Assembly: GCA_964613045.1 (NCBI GenBank)
Contig: CAZTFS010000002.1
Coordinates: 1 to 64,000 of the forward strand
Reading direction: 5' to 3'
Source: UBA1081 sp964613045
GTDB lineage: Bacteria; Bacillota; Clostridia; Oscillospirales; Acutalibacteraceae
Length of the DNA: 64,000 nt
In this document: positions 24,194 through 33,049 of the stretch, in pieces
Position numbering within the stretch: position 1 is the stretch's first letter
Layout of the letters: every line of letters begins with the position of its first letter
Position numbers and translations under genes: made by a program
Notes under the pieces: model-generated
What the model was told of the DNA's origin: nothing
Databases searched by the model: none
Seen by the model: the letters and a program-made list of their open reading frames with translations, nothing else

Positions 24194-26371
24194 TTAATCT
24201 CCTAAAAGACCGTAATATCTGCCCATCCAGTAGGGAAGAAGATAGATGTAAGGCATTGCTGCTGTTGTTCCTTTTGCACCGTGAGCACCGGGGAGTGTAG
24301 ATGTACGGTTAACGACTTTTGTATTTACCTCAATGAATTCTTCACAGCCGGAGTCGCAAATGAACTGATTACCGTCATAGTGAACAGGAACTCTTGCAGA
24401 ATATTCAAGAGGGTATTTAAGCTGTGCCGGAATGCCCATGGGCTCTTGCTCCGTATCCCATACGATGTCTTTTCTGTGGCTGTTGTATATGGGGAATCTG
24501 ATAAGATCAAGATTCATTTCTGAAAGTGACTTTGCCGCATTTTCAATATCACAGCTGTTATTAGTAAGAGCACCGTATGTAATATTGAACCAGGGTGAAC
24601 GTTCAACACGTTCATATTCCCAGTGATGAGTAAGCCCCATCTTGAAAATCTCTTTCTGAGCTTCATCTTCTGTATACACAAGCAGGGGATAGATATTAGT
24701 GAAGTCGAGCTGATCGTCGATATGAGCAACGTGACCGTCTTCACATTTGTACTGCATACAGTTCATTGCGTAATGATGCTTTTTAATGAGCATATCAAAC
24801 ACTTTGTTGTATTTTTCATCACCTGTTACATGGTACGTTGTCTTGAGGAATGAAAGTATCTCAAGTGAGTTTGTTCCTCTTTCGTAATACCATCTGTCAT
24901 CATTGTTGAGAAGATCCGGCTCCCAGTTAGCCCATGTTGTGGGAATGCCGTCAACGTCGGTAAGATGGAAGTTGTGGTCGATAATGTGATCTGTAATGGT
25001 CTTGACGACCTGTGCGATCTTCTTCTTTTCTTCTTCATCAGCAACAAGGTCATAATAGATGCCGTATGCATAATAATGACCTGTCATCTCATCACTTGAA
25101 GTTTCGCCGAGCCACTCGCAATCGGGATTTCCTTCACAAAAATGCCATTCTTCTCTGTTTCCTGTAGCAAAATTTTCCTCGTGAGAGTATCTTGTTGCTC
25201 TTGCGGTAAAGCCCGGTCTGCCTGTAACTTCTGTAAGCTTTATCATAGCTTCCACTGCACGCTTTGCATTTGACTTAGCTTTTTCGTCACCTGTTACTGC
25301 ATAACGGAAGCACTGGCTTGCACAGTAAAGACCTGTGAAAAGACCGTCATTATCTGAATTCGGAAGCCAGCCTGAGTCCATATCTGCGTATTTACGAAGC
25401 TTTCTTGATACATGGTAGCCTTCGTTTCTTACATAGTATTTGTCAGCCAGCTCGTCGAAATGCTTTGCCTTTTCCTCAAGTGTCATCATCTTTGCTGTGA
25501 TAATGCTGATGCCTCTGGGGGTAACTGCAGCCATTGTTCCGTTGTCAGAAACTGTGATGGCAGTAACATTCGGATGCATGAGCCATACACCGTATGAAAA
25601 ATAGGAGATCTTACCGTCCGTAAGAGTGATTATTCCTGTTTTTGTTGCAAAATATTTCTTTCCGTCAGCAGCAAAGAACATATCATTTATTGAACCGTTG
25701 GGAACGGAATAAAAATCATTTCCGTTGAACCAATAGTTTCTGCCGTCGTAGATGTTGAGTCCTTCATCTGAGCCAACCCAGAGATGGCCGAGTGCATCAA
25801 TTGCAAGACAATTGATCTTTTTGCTCAGAGCTCCCGATATCTCGGGAAGAAGCTCTGCCCAATGACGGCGTTTGCCTTTCATTGACATAAGACCCGATGT
25901 TGCAGAACCGACATAAACAGTTTCGTCATACTTAGCTTTGTTGTCAAGTGCTGCAAGACAAACTGTATCTTCGGGGAGGTCAACGATCTTAACTGCATCA
26001 TTTCCGTCAAGACGGAAAAGCTCATTTTCGGTAATGAACCAGACTGACTTGTCAAGAGCAACAGACATATCAATGACAGGTGAGTTTAACTTTGCTATAA
26101 TGTTGAGCTTACCTTTCTTTATTTCTGCAAGAGAATTGCCTGCTGCGGCGAAAAGTTTGCCGTCTTTAGCAAAAAGCTTAGAAACATTTGCATTGATTTT
26201 CTTCATTTTTCCGTCGTTGTATTCAATAATACAATCGGGTTGAGCAATGTAAAGAGTTTCACCTGCAAAAGCTACAGAAGTGACATTTTCGGCGTCAATG
26301 CCGTTTTCTGCGGTGATAAATGTTTTGTCATACTGTTTGAACTCACCGAAGTTAAGTGAATTTTTTTTCAT
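24194..26371 (-). CDS. Two-domain protein: beta-propeller plus alpha/alpha toroid
   Basis: ATG at 26371 (MKKNSLNFGEF) follows AAGGAGAT; a longer frame to 26404 lacks a ribosome site. The 725-residue protein has no signal peptide. Residues 1-290 are two-component-regulator-type propeller repeats (LGHLWVGSDEGLNIYDG, KKYFATKTGIITLTDGKISYF). Residues 300-725 are helical and contain SGWLPNSDNDGLFTGLYCASQCFRYAVTG, WHFCEGNPDCEWLGETSSDEMTGHYYAYG and IPTTWANWEP, resembling the alpha/alpha barrel of glycosidases. Function is not recognised; glycosidase or lyase is inferred. The start overlaps the lipase stop as ATGA, so the genes are coupled. Confidence 0.7.
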   Translation of the reverse strand: MKKNSLNFGEFKQYDKTFITAENGIDAENVTSVAFAGETLYIAQPDCIIEYNDGKMKKINANVSKLFAKDGKLFAAAGNSLAEIKKGKLNIIAKLNSPVIDMSVALDKSVWFITENELFRLDGNDAVKIVDLPEDTVCLAALDNKAKYDETVYVGSATSGLMSMKGKRRHWAELLPEISGALSKKINCLAIDALGHLWVGSDEGLNIYDGRNYWFNGNDFYSVPNGSINDMFFAADGKKYFATKTGIITLTDGKISYFSYGVWLMHPNVTAITVSDNGTMAAVTPRGISIITAKMMTLEEKAKHFDELADKYYVRNEGYHVSRKLRKYADMDSGWLPNSDNDGLFTGLYCASQCFRYAVTGDEKAKSNAKRAVEAMIKLTEVTGRPGFTARATRYSHEENFATGNREEWHFCEGNPDCEWLGETSSDEMTGHYYAYGIYYDLVADEEEKKKIAQVVKTITDHIIDHNFHLTDVDGIPTTWANWEPDLLNNDDRWYYERGTNSLEILSFLKTTYHVTGDEKYNKVFDMLIKKHHYAMNCMQYKCEDGHVAHIDDQLDFTNIYPLLVYTEDEAQKEIFKMGLTHHWEYERVERSPWFNITYGALTNNSCDIENAAKSLSEMNLDLIRFPIYNSHRKDIVWDTEQEPMGIPAQLKYPLEYSARVPVHYDGNQFICDSGCEEFIEVNTKVVNRTSTLPGAHGAKGTTAAMPYIYLLPYWMGRYYGLLGD

Positions 26372-27309
26372 TGGTAATCTCCTTGTAATGTATTGTTTAT
26401 CCACTTGAGAATGTCATCATAAACATTCTGATAAGCATCCTCATTAAGTATTTCGTGACGAAGCCCGGGATAAAGCTTCATGTCGGCTTGTATGCCGTTT
26501 TCTTCAAATTTATTGCAAGCATTAAGGACACCTCTGCCGAAAAGACCGATAGGATCTTTACCGCCTGAGATAAGAAATACGGGTAGTGTGGGCGTAATCA
26601 TTGCATAACATTCGTCTGAAGAAGCTTTGAAAAGCATTTTTGCAACGATCATTGAGCTTGCATTTGTAATGGGAAAATCAAAATACGGATCAGAATCTGC
26701 CTCAGCACGATTTTCAATACTTACGGATAGCCATGCATTTACATCATCTTCTTTGAAATATCTTGAAGTAAGCTTTCCGAGTATTTCGCTTCCCGTGGAT
26801 GAATATGTATCTTTACCTATCATGTCACTGAACGGATATACATATTCCTGAAAAACTGAGAGTTTACTGTTGATATGAGTCGTTCCGCAGAGGATAAGAC
26901 CTGCAAGCTCTTCACCGAAGTTTGATGCATATATCCTTGCGAGAAAAGATCCCATGCTGTGTCCCAGTATATAATAGGGAAGAGCAGGATATTTCTTTTC
27001 CATGATATTGTGCAGTACATGCATGTCATCAACCATACGTATATCGGAATCGGGTTCGCCGAAGTTGCCGAGTTCTGCTTGTGACGGAGCCGACAATCCG
27101 TGACCGATGTGATCGTTACCGCAGACAACAAATCCGTTTGAAGCCATAAAACATGCGAAACGCTCGTATCTTCCTATATGCTCGGTAAGTCCGTGAGCTA
27201 TCTGGAGAACTGCCCATGGCTCTGTTGTGTCGTCTTTCCATATCAGAACACGGCTCATTGTCTTGCCGTCTGTTGATTTGAAGAATGCTTGAGATTTAAC
27301 TATAGCCAT
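26368..27309 (-). CDS. Monoacylglycerol lipase-type alpha/beta hydrolase
   Basis: ATG at 27309 (MAIVKSQAFFKS) is preceded by GAGGAG; the longer frame would start inside the GH13 stop. The 313-residue protein carries the HGLTEHIGRY oxyanion motif, the GHSMGS nucleophile elbow, LISGGKDPIG with the acid Asp and PGLRHEIL with the His, matching the monoglyceride lipase/lysophospholipase family (PF12146, hydrolase_4). Cytoplasmic. It lies between GH13 and the propeller/toroid gene and overlaps the latter by four bases. Confidence 0.83.
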   Translation of the reverse strand: MAIVKSQAFFKSTDGKTMSRVLIWKDDTTEPWAVLQIAHGLTEHIGRYERFACFMASNGFVVCGNDHIGHGLSAPSQAELGNFGEPDSDIRMVDDMHVLHNIMEKKYPALPYYILGHSMGSFLARIYASNFGEELAGLILCGTTHINSKLSVFQEYVYPFSDMIGKDTYSSTGSEILGKLTSRYFKEDDVNAWLSVSIENRAEADSDPYFDFPITNASSMIVAKMLFKASSDECYAMITPTLPVFLISGGKDPIGLFGRGVLNACNKFEENGIQADMKLYPGLRHEILNEDAYQNVYDDILKWINNTLQGDYQ

Positions 27310-27320
27310 AGTGGTTCTCC

Positions 27321-29000
27321 TCATTTAAGCATGTAAACTCTTGCTTCGTAAGGCTTGAGCACACAGCTGTTTCCGTTGTTTTTCGGATCATTGTAGTTGC
27401 ATATTGCTATTTCAGCATCTGTAATATCAATACCTGCAGGAGCTTTGAAGAGCATTTCCTTATCGGAGAACGAAAGCACGACTAACATTCTCTGATCCTT
27501 ATAATGTTTAGAATAAACATAAAGATCTTTTCTGTCGTGATAATGCTCATTGTACTGACCGTAAATTACTATTTCATTTTCCTTGCGGAATTTTATAAGT
27601 TTACGGTAATAATGAAGAACAGAATCAGGATCTTTTTCCGCCGCTTCAACGTTGATTTCTGTATAATTGGGATTGATGTGGAACCAGGGCTTTTCTGCTG
27701 TCGTAAAGCCTGCATTTTTTTCTGCGGACCACTGTACAGGAGTTCTTGCGTTGTCTCTTGAGGCATAGCGAGCCATCTTCATGGTTGTTTTCTCGGGAAG
27801 AATTTTACTAACCATATTGTAAACCGTAACGGTAGAAACATCTTCATACTGATCGATTGTATCAAGCTCGATATTTGTCATACCGATCTCCTGACCCTGA
27901 TAGATAAAGGGGGTACCGCTTAAGCACATATACATGGTTGCAAGCATTTTTGAGCTTTCGACTCTGAATTTTTCATTTCCGTAACGGCTTACAACTCTGG
28001 GCTGGTCATGGTTTTCAAGGTAATTTGCGTTCCATGCATCGCCGTACAGCTCTGTCTGCCAGTTTTTGTATACTGATTTAAGCTTCTTAAGATTGAAAGG
28101 CGTATGTAACCAGCTGTTAAGGAAACAGTCAGCCTCCATGTGCTGAAAACTGAACATCATGTTCAGTACCTGGTTCGGTCCTTCAGTTATGTGCTTAAGT
28201 GCTTTTTTTGTAGTCATCATAGGAGCTTCACCGATCGTTACACAGTCGTAATGATCGAGCACATCTCTGCGGAATTCGGCAAGATAATCGTGAAGATGGG
28301 GACCGTCCATATAATGCTCCATACCGCCGATAATAGGTATTGGGAGACCGTCGGGAAGTCCCTCTTCTTTTGAAATATATGTGATAACATCTTCACGGAA
28401 TCCGTCAACGCCCATATCAAGCCAGTAACGCATTATATCCTTGACTTCCTCACGGACTTTCGGATTGTCCATGTTAAGGTCCGGCTGTTCCTTTGCGAAA
28501 AGATGAAGATACCACGCATCAGCTTCTTTGTCAAAGCTCCATGCACTGCCCGAGAAATTTGATTGCCAGTCGTTGGGAGGAAGCTTGTTGCCGCATCTTC
28601 CTTTTCTCCAGAAGTAGTAATCACGATAGGGACTGTCGGGATTCTTGCTCTGTTTGAACCATTCATGCTGATCTGAAGTGTGATTTATAACAAGATCCAT
28701 AATTATTTTAAGACCTCTTTCATGAGCACCGTCAAGAACAGCCTTAAAGTCATCAAGATTGCCGAAATAATCTGCTATTTCTCTGTAGTTTGAGATATCA
28801 TAGCCGTGATCTTTACCGGGAGATGCATAAAGAGGGGAGAACCATATTGCATCAACACCAAGGCTTTTTATGTAATCGAGCTTTGATAAAATGCCCTTAA
28901 GGTCACCGATACCGTCACCGTTGCCGTCGCAGAAAGAACGGGGCCAGATCTGATACACTGCCATTTCCTTATACCAGCATTTTTTTATATTTTCGGACAT
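27321..29000 (-). CDS. GH13 alpha-glucosidase (oligo-1,6-glucosidase type)
   Basis: A 559-residue cytoplasmic alpha-amylase-family enzyme that removes alpha-linked glucose from oligosaccharides. Conserved regions: AVYQIWPRSF, DLVINHTS, GVDGFREDVI with the nucleophile Asp, IGEAP with the acid Glu, and NHDQPR with the third Asp. QPDLNM and the short domain B match the GH13_31 subgroup (oligo-1,6-glucosidase, MalL, some trehalose-6-phosphate hydrolases). Glu replaces the usual Met before the nucleophile (FREDV instead of FRMDV), not uncommon in the family. First gene of a four-gene operon whose upstream region holds a 17-base perfect palindrome. Confidence 0.9.
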   Translation of the reverse strand: MSENIKKCWYKEMAVYQIWPRSFCDGNGDGIGDLKGILSKLDYIKSLGVDAIWFSPLYASPGKDHGYDISNYREIADYFGNLDDFKAVLDGAHERGLKIIMDLVINHTSDQHEWFKQSKNPDSPYRDYYFWRKGRCGNKLPPNDWQSNFSGSAWSFDKEADAWYLHLFAKEQPDLNMDNPKVREEVKDIMRYWLDMGVDGFREDVITYISKEEGLPDGLPIPIIGGMEHYMDGPHLHDYLAEFRRDVLDHYDCVTIGEAPMMTTKKALKHITEGPNQVLNMMFSFQHMEADCFLNSWLHTPFNLKKLKSVYKNWQTELYGDAWNANYLENHDQPRVVSRYGNEKFRVESSKMLATMYMCLSGTPFIYQGQEIGMTNIELDTIDQYEDVSTVTVYNMVSKILPEKTTMKMARYASRDNARTPVQWSAEKNAGFTTAEKPWFHINPNYTEINVEAAEKDPDSVLHYYRKLIKFRKENEIVIYGQYNEHYHDRKDLYVYSKHYKDQRMLVVLSFSDKEMLFKAPAGIDITDAEIAICNYNDPKNNGNSCVLKPYEARVYMLK

Positions 29001-29025
29001 GTTGATTTTCCTTTCTTTGATTCTG

Positions 29026-29042
29026 AATATACACTGTATATT
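29026..29042. promoter_or_regulatory. 17-base perfect palindrome, probable operator of the GH13 operon
   Basis: AATATACA, one base, then TGTATATT: a perfect inverted repeat 26-42 bases before the GH13 start codon and overlapping the likely promoter. No matching regulator gene is in the window; LacI- or GntR-type binding is inferred. Confidence 0.5.
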
Positions 29043-29048
29043 TTACCA

Positions 29049-29089
29049 TTAAAAAAGCGACTTGTAAAGAGTTTTCTCTGCAAATCGCT
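29049..29089 (-). terminator. Terminator after the NagD-like gene
   Basis: On the minus strand AGCGATTTGCAGAG folds against CTCTTTACAAGTCGCT with small imperfections, followed by a T run (29054-29049). It closes the GNAT/membrane/HAD operon and forces the GH13 operon to use its own promoter. Confidence 0.7.
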
Positions 29090-29113
29090 GATTGTTTTTA
29101 TTAATTAAGAAAA

Positions 29114-29890
29114 TTAAAGATAATTGCAAAGAGTTCTCAGATCCTTGACTGCGACTGTTGCTTTTATATCAGATTCTTCATACAGCTCCGGTGTTGTAAC
29201 GCCTGAGTATACAAGCACTGATTTTGTACCGTTCTTCATTCCGATCGCAATGTCAGTTTCAAGTCTGTCACCGATAAAGCATATTTCATCTCTTGAACAG
29301 CCCAGCATGTGGGTAACATAGTCAACCGTATAGGCATAAGGCTTGCCCACTATAATGTCGGGATATCTGCCTGCAGAAGCATAGAACATTTCTATCATTG
29401 AACCAGTATCCGTCATGAAGCCATTTGCAAGAGGACAATTTTTATCGGGATGTGTTGCGATGTATTCAGCTCCGTTTGCAATAAAATTTGCCGCTTTTGT
29501 GATCTTTTCGTAAGTAAGTGTTGTATCAAATCCCAAAAGAACGATGTCCGGAGCATCGTTAACGATGTTAAGACCTGCTTTGATGCAATCGTTTGTAAAA
29601 TTTTCGTTTGCGAGAAGATAAATTTTCTTGCCCTCACGGTTTCTTTTTATAAAATCAATGGCGACATGTGAGGAAATAATAATTTTATTCTCAGGTACGG
29701 GGTAGCCGATCTTATTGAGTTTTTCAAGACATTCTGCGGCATCATGGGAAGAGTTGTTTGTAAAGAAAAAGAAATCTTTGCCTTTGTCTTTGAGACTGTC
29801 TGTAAATTCTGAAGCCCCCTCAATCATGTTATCTCCAAGATAGAAGGTTCCGTCCATGTCAATGATAAAATATTTTGTGTTTTTGAACAT
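29114..29890 (-). CDS. NagD-like HAD-IIA phosphatase
   Basis: ATG at 29890 (MFKNTKYFIIDMDGT) is preceded by AGGAGT; the longer frame begins within the previous gene. The 258-residue protein has HAD motif I DMDGT, motif II FFTNNSS, and motifs III/IV in IVGKPYAY and CFIGDRLETDI, with the large cap of the NagD/PGP type. Substrates in the family are nucleotide or sugar phosphates or 4-nitrophenyl phosphate; no specific one can be assigned. It lies 12 bases after the membrane protein gene. Confidence 0.87.
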   Translation of the reverse strand: MFKNTKYFIIDMDGTFYLGDNMIEGASEFTDSLKDKGKDFFFFTNNSSHDAAECLEKLNKIGYPVPENKIIISSHVAIDFIKRNREGKKIYLLANENFTNDCIKAGLNIVNDAPDIVLLGFDTTLTYEKITKAANFIANGAEYIATHPDKNCPLANGFMTDTGSMIEMFYASAGRYPDIIVGKPYAYTVDYVTHMLGCSRDEICFIGDRLETDIAIGMKNGTKSVLVYSGVTTPELYEESDIKATVAVKDLRTLCNYL

Positions 29891-29901
29891 TTTGATTACT
29901 C

Positions 29902-31353
29902 CTATATGATTAGTGTTAAGATGTTTATTGTAAGACAGCAAAGAATGAAAAATCCGTGTACCGTTCGTTCACTTTTGCTGATTGTGATCTTTCCTGATTT
30001 AAGCAGCTTCAGTATAAAGAATACTGTTTCGTAGAAGAATGTGTACATCAGCACCGTCATTCTTATGTTTATGGCTTCGCCTTTTATTGCTATCAGACCG
30101 AATAGCAGAAACTCGGGAAGGAAGAAAATGAGCTTCCATGTTATGTTTCCCCTTGTATCATTAAAACATTTTTCTGCAACTTCCTGACAAAGAACAAGCA
30201 TAATGACAGGGAATGCAACTGCTGCTGCAACGGTGTATGAGCCTATGAAGCAAAAAAGCATCGGTAAGATCGAATAAACTGCAAACTCAGCTTTTTCGCA
30301 CAGCATTTTATAACGTCTGAAATGCTCATTATCTTCTGCTCCGGCATAAATATTTGCTTCATATTGTTCCTTTGTTATCAGCTTCAATTTAAGCAGTTTT
30401 CTGTTGTATTTTCTGTTGACTGCAGGTGCAATAAAATACTGTAACGTGTCCGCAATAAGTATTATTCCGTAAATGATAAGAAGAGCGTAGGAAACATTTT
30501 CGGATATGACAGACTGAAAACCGTAGGTATCAATGATTTTCAGTTTTTCCGCAAAAAGATCTTTTGTCAGTATAAATAATACTGCAATCCCCATTCCTGC
30601 ATAAGCTCCGAGCGAACATTCCATGACTTTCCATGAGTCTATGAAACCGTTCTCGTTTGCTTTTCCGAATGTGTGTTTACCCTTTTTATTAGGGTATTTT
30701 GTGTAAATCTGAAATATCTGTGCCAATACCCAGCTTACACCGCCTATAAGGAATGTTCCCGATGCTGTTACAAGTGAAGACCAATCTTTGAGCACTGCCG
30801 AAAAGACAAGTATCTCGATCCACATACCCATCAATCCGCCCCATGTCTCATGTCTTGTTACAGAGAAGTATATCCTCGGGAATTTATTATCATCAGGATT
30901 GTAAGGTTTATTAAGAAGAAGATAAAATATGACAGCAAAAACAGGCAGAAGAGTAAAAAACAGAATGATCTGTAAAAGAGTCATCTTGCCTGCTGTTACT
31001 GTGATGAAAAGTGAAACATAGCCTCCGAAAAGACCGAACCAGACACCGCCTTTTACAAAAAGAGCAATAAGTCCCTTCTTCATGTTTGTCGGCGGTTTTG
31101 AATCCATTGACAGCCCGAGAGTTTCACCGTAAGTCATGTTTCCGCCGCAGTACATTGCCAGTGCACCTACACCTGCAATCAGCCACGGATTTTCAGCAAG
31201 TGTGCAAGAACCGGAAAACACAGAAATTATAAAACCTAAGAAAGCACCCGGCAGCATTGCACCTTTTTCACCGCCGATGATCGTTCCTCTCATACCCCAT
31301 GCATACGAAACGGCAACGCCTGCAAAAAAAATAAAGAATAGATTGTTCAGCAT
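29902..31353 (-). CDS. Polytopic membrane protein, unrecognised family
   Basis: 483 residues with about eleven or twelve hydrophobic segments. A distinctive N-terminal glycine-rich stretch (YAWGMRGTIIGGEKGAMLPG) is followed by YCGGNMTYGETLGLSMD and ETWGGLMGMWIE in loops. Charged loops near residues 325-365 carry YNRKLLKLKLITKEQYEAN. This looks like a transporter or a membrane-bound transferase; I cannot assign it. It is between a GNAT gene (10 bases upstream) and a NagD-like phosphatase, so an acetylated or phosphorylated metabolite may be handled together. Confidence 0.7.
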   Translation of the reverse strand: MLNNLFFIFFAGVAVSYAWGMRGTIIGGEKGAMLPGAFLGFIISVFSGSCTLAENPWLIAGVGALAMYCGGNMTYGETLGLSMDSKPPTNMKKGLIALFVKGGVWFGLFGGYVSLFITVTAGKMTLLQIILFFTLLPVFAVIFYLLLNKPYNPDDNKFPRIYFSVTRHETWGGLMGMWIEILVFSAVLKDWSSLVTASGTFLIGGVSWVLAQIFQIYTKYPNKKGKHTFGKANENGFIDSWKVMECSLGAYAGMGIAVLFILTKDLFAEKLKIIDTYGFQSVISENVSYALLIIYGIILIADTLQYFIAPAVNRKYNRKLLKLKLITKEQYEANIYAGAEDNEHFRRYKMLCEKAEFAVYSILPMLFCFIGSYTVAAAVAFPVIMLVLCQEVAEKCFNDTRGNITWKLIFFLPEFLLFGLIAIKGEAINIRMTVLMYTFFYETVFFILKLLKSGKITISKSERTVHGFFILCCLTINILTLII

Positions 31354-31363
31354 ATATGATACC

Positions 31364-31915
31364 TCATAAACTAAGAGTCATTAATAAGCCTCGCTTGAAA
31401 TTGATAAAAGTGCTGAAGCCGTTCTTTTTATAGAATTTTACCGCCTTTTTGTTATCACTGCCCACAACGAGCATCAGACCGTTGACACCTTTATCGGTAA
31501 GATGCTTTCTAAGTATTGATATCATCTGAGAACCATAGCCCTTACTGTGAAACTCAGGCAAAAGATCAATATGCATATGTGCGTTATATTTTTTTGACGC
31601 AGGAATGTGGGCAATTATCTCTCCGTAAGCATAAAGACATTTCCCGAGACCTAACTTTCGTATATCTTTGATGTATTGTTTGAAATTCTTTCTGTAGGCT
31701 ATAAAATTTTCACTGCAAAGAATGTAACCGACTGCATTATCGTCAGTATCTGCAAGTACAAAACAATTCTGAGGCTCATTTTCAATATAGTAGTCGCAAT
31801 AAAGCATTAGAATGAATTGTTTTTCCGTTTCGGATCTGTCAGCACAACCTGCAGTGATGATACATACATTTCTGACATTTTCCCTATCCTTTTTTTCATA
31901 CGGACGAATATGCAT
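31364..31915 (-). CDS. GNAT acetyltransferase, paralog of the 5.0-kb gene
   Basis: 183 residues, alignable end to end with the protein at 5040-5597: MHIRPYEKKDRENVRNVC against MTVRPYGSKDCEAVRYVC, the NCFV...VGYILCSENF core, HMHIDLLPEFHSKGYGSQMI with the acetyl-CoA loop, and NKKAVKFYKKNGF. It starts the unit GNAT-membrane protein-phosphatase. Acceptor unknown; relation to the O-GlcNAcase acetyltransferase-like domain is by sequence pattern only. Confidence 0.8.
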   Translation of the reverse strand: MHIRPYEKKDRENVRNVCIITAGCADRSETEKQFILMLYCDYYIENEPQNCFVLADTDDNAVGYILCSENFIAYRKNFKQYIKDIRKLGLGKCLYAYGEIIAHIPASKKYNAHMHIDLLPEFHSKGYGSQMISILRKHLTDKGVNGLMLVVGSDNKKAVKFYKKNGFSTFINFKRGLLMTLSL

Positions 31916-32067
31916 ATTATCAGCTACCTAATAAAGTTAAAATTCACTACCGTAAAGTATACAAAAAAAATTAATAAAAGTCCACTCTTTTTTGTAAAAA
32001 ACTATTTAAATATTTATTTTTATGTGTTATAGTTGACATATATAATTACGGAAAAGAGACATTTGAT

Positions 32068-33039
32068 ATGAAAATTGCAACCATCGGTACCTCATGGATA
32101 ACCGACAGTTTTATAAAATCCTGTGCATATATTGATTCGGCAGAGATATGTGCAGTATATTCACGCAGTAAGGAAAAGTCTGAAAAATTCGCATCTGAGC
32201 ATGATGTGAGTCTTTTTTATGATTCACTTTCAGAAATGCTCGCAAATAAAGATATTGATGCTGTATACATAGCCAGTCCCAATGCTTTTCATTATGAGCA
32301 GGCAAAGATGAGCCTTGAAAACGGTAAACATGTAATTTGTGAAAAGCCTGCCGTTGTTACAGGTGAACAGCTCAGAACTCTGTATAAGATCGCAGATGAA
32401 AAAGGACTCATTTTTCTTGAAGCAATGAAGTCTATGCACTCTGACGGTCTCAATATCGTAAAAAATGAGATAAAAAATATCGGTGACATAAAGACTGCAA
32501 GTATTGATTTTTCACAGCTTTCGTCAAAATATCCCGCATATAAAAGGGGGGAGAATCCGAATATTTTTAACCCCGAGCTCTGTACGGGTGCACTTATGGA
32601 TCTTGGTGTCTACTGCGTGTATTTTGTACTTGAACTATTCGGAAAGCCTGAAAAAGTTATCTCGCATTCCGATTTTCTTGATACAAAAGCTGATTATGCA
32701 GGCACACTTATTTTTGTTTACGGCAATAAAACCGTTACCGTTACTTATTCTAAGGTTGCAAACGGGTTTATACCGTCAAAAATTCTCGGTGAGGACGGAG
32801 CTGTTACCGTTAAATCGGTTTCAAAACTTGTGGGCATCAACAGACTTTACAATGACGGTTCTGTTACTGAGCTTTATCCCGTAGTTGACGAGAATCTTGT
32901 GATGTCAAAAGAAATTGAAGCTTTCATAGGATTTATAAACGGTAAAAACGCCGATTATTATGATTATTGTAAGCAGATGTCCGTTGACGTTTGTGAAATA
33001 ATAGAACAGATCAGAAAAGAAAATAACTTCATATTTTAG
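32068..33039 (+). CDS. Gfo/Idh/MocA-family oxidoreductase
   Basis: 323 residues. The Rossmann start KIATIGTSWITDSF binds NAD(P), AVYIASPNAFHYEQ follows, and HVICEKPAV contains the family EKP motif with the catalytic Lys. The C-terminal sheet has the usual GALMDLGVYCV. The family oxidises or reduces cyclic sugars, polyols or acetamido sugars. GGAAAAGAG lies about ten bases before the ATG. The stop is 10 bases before the large glycosidase-like gene, so the two probably act on the same sugar. Confidence 0.88.
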   Translation: MKIATIGTSWITDSFIKSCAYIDSAEICAVYSRSKEKSEKFASEHDVSLFYDSLSEMLANKDIDAVYIASPNAFHYEQAKMSLENGKHVICEKPAVVTGEQLRTLYKIADEKGLIFLEAMKSMHSDGLNIVKNEIKNIGDIKTASIDFSQLSSKYPAYKRGENPNIFNPELCTGALMDLGVYCVYFVLELFGKPEKVISHSDFLDTKADYAGTLIFVYGNKTVTVTYSKVANGFIPSKILGEDGAVTVKSVSKLVGINRLYNDGSVTELYPVVDENLVMSKEIEAFIGFINGKNADYYDYCKQMSVDVCEIIEQIRKENNFIF

Positions 33040-33049
33040 GAGGTTAATT

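Noticed and set aside
29902..31353. Phage holin or prophage membrane gene
   Set aside because: Too many membrane segments and embedded in metabolic genes; no phage genes anywhere in the window.
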